Below, in pieces: positions 59,593 through 64,000 of a DNA stretch of 64,000 nucleotides. Positions within the stretch are counted from its first letter, which is position 1; the number at the start of each line of letters is the position of its first letter. The notes beneath the pieces are model-generated. The model was not told the origin of the DNA, made no database searches, and saw only the letters and a list, made by a program, of their open reading frames with translations. The position numbers and the translations under genes were made by a program. The DNA is from JAGORM01 sp964406795. GTDB lineage: Bacteria; Patescibacteriota; Microgenomatia; Levybacterales; GWA1-39-11. The DNA lies in NCBI GenBank assembly GCA_964406795.1, contig CAYOTA010000006.1, positions 17,007-81,006 on the forward strand, read 5' to 3'.

Positions 59593-59767
59593 TCCCTCCT
59601 ATTCTCGACAATTAAAATAAGCTTGCAAATGTCAAGCTACAGTAAAGCTCCCGGGGTCTTTTTGTCCTAGGACAACTAGGCCGCGTCTTCACAGCCATCT
59701 CAATTTCGCCGGGTAAATGTTCAAGACAGTTACTCAGTCGTTCTACCATTCGTGCGGGTCGGAACTC

Positions 59768-60183
59768 CATTGTTTTTAATGTTCCAACATGGAACCTCAC
59801 AGTCGCCTGTGAGTTCGGACTATATCATCCCCGATTAGATCGGGGTCTAGCGTCTAGTCTCTGAGGGTCCATAAAAAAATCAAAAAAGTAAAAAGTAAAA
59901 ATCAAAAATATTGTAATATTTAAGATTTAATATTTTATATTTAATCTTTCTAAGTCTTCCCTGCTGATTGGCTCCACCAAGCAGATTTTTACCTTTCAAC
60001 TAACTCAAGTTTAACCCTGAGCTTGTCGAATGGGTACTGTTGGATACTGAGCTGTTCCAGCATATAGCTAGATTTTACACTCATTTGCGGTTTAACGATT
60101 GTGTTCTTGTTGACTGTTTTGCTAATTCCTGATGTGTATCCCGATAAAATCGGGATTCGGGCAAGTTGATTTGACCCAGACCA
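59768..60183 (-). other. Group I intron at 23S position 1951
   Basis: 416 nt after gtcgggt and before gagttccgacc. The core elements ctcagagactagacg (R) and gatgatatagtccgaact (S) are clear. It carries two palindromes (59829-59845, 60139-60155), one cctgagcttgtcgaatggg repeat (60015-60034) and an AT-rich stretch (about 59880-59950) where the related L1931 intron has its endonuclease gene. A 67-codon frame within it is not an endonuclease. Confidence 0.88.
60015..60034 (-). repeat. Dispersed repeat copy in L1951 intron
   Basis: ccctgagcttgtcgaatggg; the same family as the copies translated in guaB and the S1 gene. Confidence 0.8.
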
Positions 60184-60203
60184 ACCCGACAAGGAACTTC
60201 GCT

Positions 60204-60895
60204 CAATTATGTTAATGACAAGTACCTTGCGTACTTATGCTCTGCATATCGCTATGCAGTTCGGACTATATCTTCCTCGTCATATTTGACGGGTTCTGCG
60301 TGTAGTCTCTGAGGATTCTTAAGATTTCTAATAGCCTCCAGGCCTTCAACTGTTAAGTGTTTTTGATGAATCATCATCTCTACCACTTCACAAAAAAGTC
60401 TAAAGTCATTTGATTTATAGGTTTTAAGCTGATTTTCTTTGAAGAAAGGAATTATCTTTTCATGCAAATCTAAAATCGCTCGAACACAGTATCGGTGAAT
60501 ATTTTCTTTATGGTTATCATATCGGCGGTTGACGTAAATCGAACCACACTGAAAAAAGCTTTTAATGTCTTGTAGGACACTTATACTCTTTTCTCCTTGA
60601 GTTACCACAAATTCAGGCATTACCTGAAACCCACGTTTACTGGTTCTATTCTTAAAGATTGATACCGAAAAGCATCCTTCTCCATCAACAAAACCTACAA
60701 TCCAATTAGTCATCCTAAGTCTTTCCTGCTGATTGTCTGCACTCGATGCTTTGTCACTTAGTAAATATGGATACATATTACCATAGTAGCACGAGATACT
60801 CAGATATTCCAGCATATAGCAGAATTTTCTAAAACTTTCATTCCGATTAAATCGGAACTAACGCTTCTAAGGCTTTGAAGTTCAAACCATAGAAC
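60204..60895 (-). other. Group I intron at 23S position 1931
   Basis: 692 nt between ctatggt and agcgaagttcc. R element tcagagactacacg and S element gaagatatagtccgaact are canonical. It contains a LAGLIDADG endonuclease gene whose 3' end runs into the core, and the palindrome ttccgattaaatcggaa (60841-60857). Sequence outside the ORF is similar to the L1951 intron. Confidence 0.92.
60252..60815 (-). CDS. LAGLIDADG homing endonuclease in L1931 intron
   Basis: A 187-residue frame with one LAGLIDADG motif (WIVGFVDGEGCFSVSIF, about 38-54) and the family's following strands (VMPEFVVTQGEKSISVLQDIKSFF, YCVRAILDLHEKIIPFF) and C-terminal LTVEGLEAIRNLKNPQR. It would work as a homodimer that cuts intronless 23S genes near position 1931 and so spreads the intron. 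The true start may be Met14 or Met35. The 3' part overlaps the intron's R element, a common economy. Confidence 0.93.
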   Translation of the reverse strand: MLEYLSISCYYGNMYPYLLSDKASSADNQQERLRMTNWIVGFVDGEGCFSVSIFKNRTSKRGFQVMPEFVVTQGEKSISVLQDIKSFFQCGSIYVNRRYDNHKENIHRYCVRAILDLHEKIIPFFKENQLKTYKSNDFRLFCEVVEMMIHQKHLTVEGLEAIRNLKNPQRLHAEPVKYDEEDIVRTA

Positions 60896-61072
60896 AGTTA
60901 TAGTTACTGCTGCCGTTCACCGGAGCTTTAGAAAGCGGCTCCACTCTTACGAGCTTCACCACCCACTATTGACTTACCGGCACTGGGCAGGTGTCAGCCC
61001 CTATACGTTAGCTTTCGCTTTTGCAGGGACCTGTGTTTTAGATAAACAGTCGCTAAGTAATCTTTTGCTTAA

Positions 61073-61090
61073 CCCCGATTTTAATCGGGG
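61073..61090 (-). repeat. Palindrome in 23S exon (helix 63 region)
   Basis: ccccgattttaatcgggg, perfect 7-bp stem, in the variable stretch before the conserved ggtgaagc segment. Confidence 0.75.
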
Positions 61091-61645
61091 CAGGGCATCT
61101 CCCATAGGTTACGCCCAGCTTTTGTTGCCGAGTTCCTTGAACATTCTTCTCCCGGTCGCCTTAGTCTACTCGACCAATCCACCTGTGTCGGTTATGCGGT
61201 ACGGCAAAAAATGAAACTCCCTACGAATCTTTTCTTGAAGGTTGAAACTTACGATCCTTGTTCTACTTTCTTGCGATTTGGAACTTGCATTTGTCACTCA
61301 ATTTTAATGTCTCGACGGATTTACCAATCTAAACGATTTTATGACTTAGACCCCGATATACGGGACGATCCTTTCCACCCTTGTCCATCCTTAGGTAATA
61401 ATGCTTCACTCTCTGTAGCAGAATTTTAACTGCTCGTCCATCCGGTTACCCCGCGCTTTATGACGGGCCACCGTTAGGTGCCGACTAACGCTGCGCTGAC
61501 TTACATTGCGCAGCAAACCTTGGATATTCGGCGGGCACCGTTCTCAGGTGCCATACGCTACTCATGCCGGCATTCTCACTTGTAAATACTCCACCATGGT
61601 TTACACCACAGCTTCAATGCGTTTACGACGCTCCCCTACCACTTG

Positions 61646-61663
61646 CCCCGATAAAAATCGGGG
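61646..61663 (-). repeat. Palindrome in 23S exon (helix 45 region)
   Basis: ccccgataaaaatcgggg, next to the conserved gtaggggagcgt. Confidence 0.75.
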
Positions 61664-62107
61664 TCAAATCTCCGTCGTCGGTATTAAGCTTAATCCTCGA
61701 TCATTTCCGGCGCCATTTTCCAAAATAGACTAGTGAGCTGTTACGCTTTCTTTAAAGGATGGCTGCTTCTGAGCCAACCTCCTAGCTGTCCATGGAAAAC
61801 GACTTCCTTATCAACTTAGCTTAAATTTAGAGACCTTAGACGGGAGTCTGGGCTGTTTCCCTTTCGACCCACGAGCTTAGCCCCGCAAGTCTGACTCTTT
61901 CTTAAGTTTGCTCGGTATTCGGAGTTTGATTGATCCTGAAAGATTGCTCCTCCAGAGACCATTCAGTGCTCTACCCCCTGCAAACATTCATAAGGCTATA
62001 CCAAAATATATTTCGGGGAGAACCAGCTATCTCCAGGTTCGTTTAGTATGTCACCCCTAACCACAAATCGTCTCAGATCATTGCTGCGATCACGAGTTCG
62101 GGCCTTC

Positions 62108-62125
62108 CCCCGATTTTCATCGGGG
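62108..62125 (-). repeat. Palindrome in 23S exon (helix 34 region)
   Basis: ccccgattttcatcgggg between ccatgaacagggtgaa and gaaggcccgaac of the minus strand, which corresponds to the tip of helix 34. Confidence 0.75.
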
Positions 62126-62600
62126 TTCACCCTGTTCATGGTTAGCTCACCTGGTTTCGGGTCTTTTGTAATGCGCGAAATATCCCAGTTAGGGATTGCT
62201 TTCACTACGTCTCCGGACAAAATTGCCCTTAAACAAAGCGCAGCACAAAAACTCACCGGCTCATTCTTCAATAGGCACGACGTCATACAATAAATTGCAC
62301 TTCGTCTGCTTGTCAGCTAATAGTTTCAGATACTATTTCATCCCCCTCCCGGGGTGCTTTTCACCTTTCCCTCGCGGTACTAGTTCACTATCGGTAAATG
62401 TTGATGTTTAGCTTTGGAGCGTGGTCGCCCCAGATTCCCACAGGGTTTAATCGTACCCCATGGTACTCAGGAATTAACAAGAAGAGAAAATCGTTTCGCG
62501 TACAAGGCTGTCACTTTCTGTGGCCACCCTTTCCAAGGTGTTCTGCTACGATTCTCTTTTTTATAACTTCTTTCGCATTTAAGCAAGTTCTCCTACAACC

Positions 62601-62619
62601 CCCCCGATTAGATCGGGGG
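62601..62619 (-). repeat. Palindrome in 23S exon (domain I)
   Basis: cccccgattagatcggggg, just after the conserved agtagcggtgagcgaaag. Confidence 0.75.
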
Positions 62620-62912
62620 TTTGAGCTGATCCGCTTTCGCTCACCGCTACTGACGGAATCTCTGTGATTTCTTTTCCTCGGACTACTTAGATGTTTCAGT
62701 TGGTCCGGTTCCCCGCCGATTACTATATAAAAACCTTGCGGCTTCTAATTTTATAATAGGCTGCGTATAAATACGCGGGTTTCCCCATTCGGACACCACC
62801 GGATCGTAATGTATTAGGCCATTCCCCGGTGCGTTTCGCAAGCCATATGCGTCCTTTATCGGTCAACACTTCCAAGGCATCCACTATTAGCATGTAAATA
62901 AATAGCGTAGAT

Positions 62913-63357
62913 TCTAAAAAACCAATTCATCCCCCAGGGATGAATTGTTTAATAATCCATTAATAACTAAAACTATGAACCCTACTGGAACATAGAACTC
63001 CTGCATCCGCGATTACTTGAAGCGGAGGAGTTTTTGCCTAGTTGTTTTAATTCCGTTGAAAATGCACGAATGCACTTTAACGGAACCGTTTGTATATACT
63101 TACACACATAGGATATGTGTGTAAATTTCTCCCAATTATTAATGAGCTATAAACTGTCTCGTATATTCGTTTCTCGCCGGGAAGTAAAATTGCACTTCCA
63201 CCGACGAGGAACCAACATGCGAAACGAATTTCTTTGTATCCCTCTTTCTTGCGCTACTATCTTAAATTCTTTGTGCTTGCTTTGACTCAAAATATGAACT
63301 CGTGCTAGTTTTGAGCTTGCGAAAACCTAGTACTTAAATTTACGATGTAAATTTAAG
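62913..63357 (-). other. tRNA-Ala to 23S spacer with processing stem
   Basis: No gene is seen. Several stems can be read: aattcatccc/gggatgaatt (about 62932-62954), ttccgttgaaaatgca against tgcactttaacggaa (about 63049-63083), and acttaaattta/taaatttaagt (63331-63357) directly behind the tRNA. The 22-nt arm 63128-63149 pairs with 58032-58053. Confidence 0.6.
63128..63149 (-). other. 5' arm of rRNA processing stem
   Basis: Complementary to 58032-58053 with one mismatch. The tRNA lies outside the stem. Confidence 0.7.
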
Positions 63358-63430
63358 TGGACCCTAGGAGATTTGAACTCCTGACCTCATCATTGCAAAT
63401 GATGCGCTCTACCAACTAAGCTAAGGGCCC
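63358..63430 (-). tRNA. tRNA-Ala (TGC)
   Basis: On the minus strand the cloverleaf begins gggccct and ends agggtcc with discriminator A. The anticodon loop is tttgcaa, anticodon TGC. The third acceptor pair is G-U, the main alanine identity signal. CCA is not encoded. It is the first gene of the rRNA transcript. Confidence 0.96.
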
Positions 63431-63716
63431 GAGATATATTGCAAATCACTCAAACCTGCTTGCCCAAGTTAAAATCTTGGTAAAGCGGTCGCAAACAAGA
63501 AAATTTTCAAACCAATAAGGGAAATCGTAAGAGAAAAACTGCGCAATAGGGATACCGCTGAGGGTATGTATTGAAGTTATTTGTTGTTTTTCGTCATAAA
63601 TAGATTCGATTTCCTGTAAAGGTAAAGACTATTTTAGCCATAATCCACGGACTTGTCAAGCCCCGATTTAATAAGGGCGCAGACCCTGAGTATTTCGAAG
63701 GGTCAAGGGTGTAAAT
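63431..63716 (-). other. rRNA operon leader and promoter region
   Basis: No gene is seen. Besides the promoter it contains a degenerate ccccgatttaataaggg (63661-63677) and the palindrome gaccctgag..cgaagggtc (63682-63704). The leader between promoter and tRNA is about 190 nt. Confidence 0.6.
63631..63659 (-). promoter_or_regulatory. Promoter of tRNA-Ala-23S-5S operon
   Basis: TTGACA (63654-63659), 17 nt spacer, TAAAAT (63631-63636) on the minus strand. Near consensus, about 190 nt before tRNA-Ala. This indicates that 23S and 5S are transcribed without 16S. Confidence 0.8.
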
Positions 63717-63905
63717 TTACCAGATCTGCGGGGTCTTTGTGGGCTCGGCTGGAATTGGGGTTTTTATAGGATGGCGCTGTGATTCTTCCTGATTCACTAA
63801 ACAACGTCCTGTAGCATACGCAAGCGTAGCTATACCCGCAGTCAAAACTGCGCTTTCAATAAACTTTCTCCTTGAAATCCTCCTACGAGGCACTTCTTTA
63901 TTCAT
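63717..63905 (-). CDS. 62-residue twin-arginine signal peptide protein
   Basis: It begins MNKEVPRRRISRRKFIES, a twin-arginine motif (SRRKFIE), followed by a hydrophobic stretch (AVLTAGIATLAYATG), a Cys and a short Pro/Thr-rich tail (PIPAEPTKTP). There is no folded domain after the signal, so it is either a truncated Tat substrate or a small membrane peptide. TATAAT (63912-63917) ends 6 nt before the ATG, so it is likely expressed. No Tat translocase is seen in the window. Confidence 0.55.
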   Translation of the reverse strand: MNKEVPRRRISRRKFIESAVLTAGIATLAYATGRCLVNQEESQRHPIKTPIPAEPTKTPQIW

Positions 63906-64000
63906 GCGTGAATTATATCCTTACGAATCTAAAATTTCAAACTACTGTACTGGATGAGTACCTCGGTAACACTTGGGGGTAGTAAGAATCAAGATACTCT

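Noticed and set aside
59989..60192. 67-codon frame in the L1951 intron
   Set aside because: It starts in the exon, contains repeat-derived FDKLRV and has no endonuclease motif; the shared MLE.LSI words come from intron similarity.

Overview
The window looks like a chromosome segment of a Candidate Phyla Radiation (Patescibacteria) bacterium, most likely Microgenomates-like. The phylum call is inference. It rests on an AT-rich genome with short gaps, a 23S rRNA gene holding three group I introns, very few Shine-Dalgarno sites, and a gene set rich in surface proteins, membrane glycosyltransferases and small sensor kinases. TGA is used as a stop (mreB, ABC ATPase), so the standard bacterial code applies. 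A run of exactly 100 N inside rho marks a scaffold gap.

Layout. 0.1-3 kb: HTH gene, WecG/TagA glycosyltransferase, MreB. 3-7 kb: PEGA surface protein, a two-component pair, HAD hydrolase. 7-13 kb: ComEA, ComEC and a separate ComEC-type beta-lactamase-fold protein, then a leucyl-tRNA synthetase carrying an inserted alpha/beta-hydrolase domain. 13-24 kb: a cell-surface block that includes a 1580-residue protein joining two recombinase-type DNA-binding domains to a long exported region, and a Wzy-like/TPR membrane protein. 24-28 kb: LysM/M23 peptidase, Rho, a DUF11 surface protein. 28.4-31.1 kb: a GC-rich cassette of small membrane proteins with strong ribosome binding sites, unlike the rest. 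31-36 kb: glycosyltransferase and a large polytopic membrane protein, then a repeat-rich gap. 36-57.9 kb: PIN-TRAM, RadA, S1, site-2 protease, enolase, phosphoglycerate mutase, ABC-2 exporter, aminotransferase, sensor kinase, Pth, a four-helix-bundle protein, a CBS-less IMP dehydrogenase, alpha/beta hydrolase and a CPBP-like protein. 58-63.7 kb (minus strand): tRNA-Ala, 23S and 5S without an adjacent 16S.

Expression. About twenty genes have a -10 hexamer ending only 5-11 nt (most often 6) before the start codon. Transcription therefore probably starts at or next to the initiator codon (leaderless mRNAs), and several start sites were chosen on that basis. The GC-rich cassette instead has SD sequences before every gene.

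Most unusual signals. (1) Behind the stop codons of the HTH gene, mreB, rho and probably gpmA lie one or two further copies of the gene's own last 7-17 codons. For the first three genes nearly all differences between copies are synonymous, and the copies are separated by short GC-rich palindromic segments. (2) LeuRS has an inserted serine-hydrolase domain and is preceded by a 36-codon ORF resembling its own N-terminus. (3) A CCCCGAT..ATCGGGG palindrome family sits at several 23S rRNA helix tips, including the L1-stalk tip, inside all three introns and between genes. (4) Another repeat is translated in-frame in IMP dehydrogenase and in the S1 protein.
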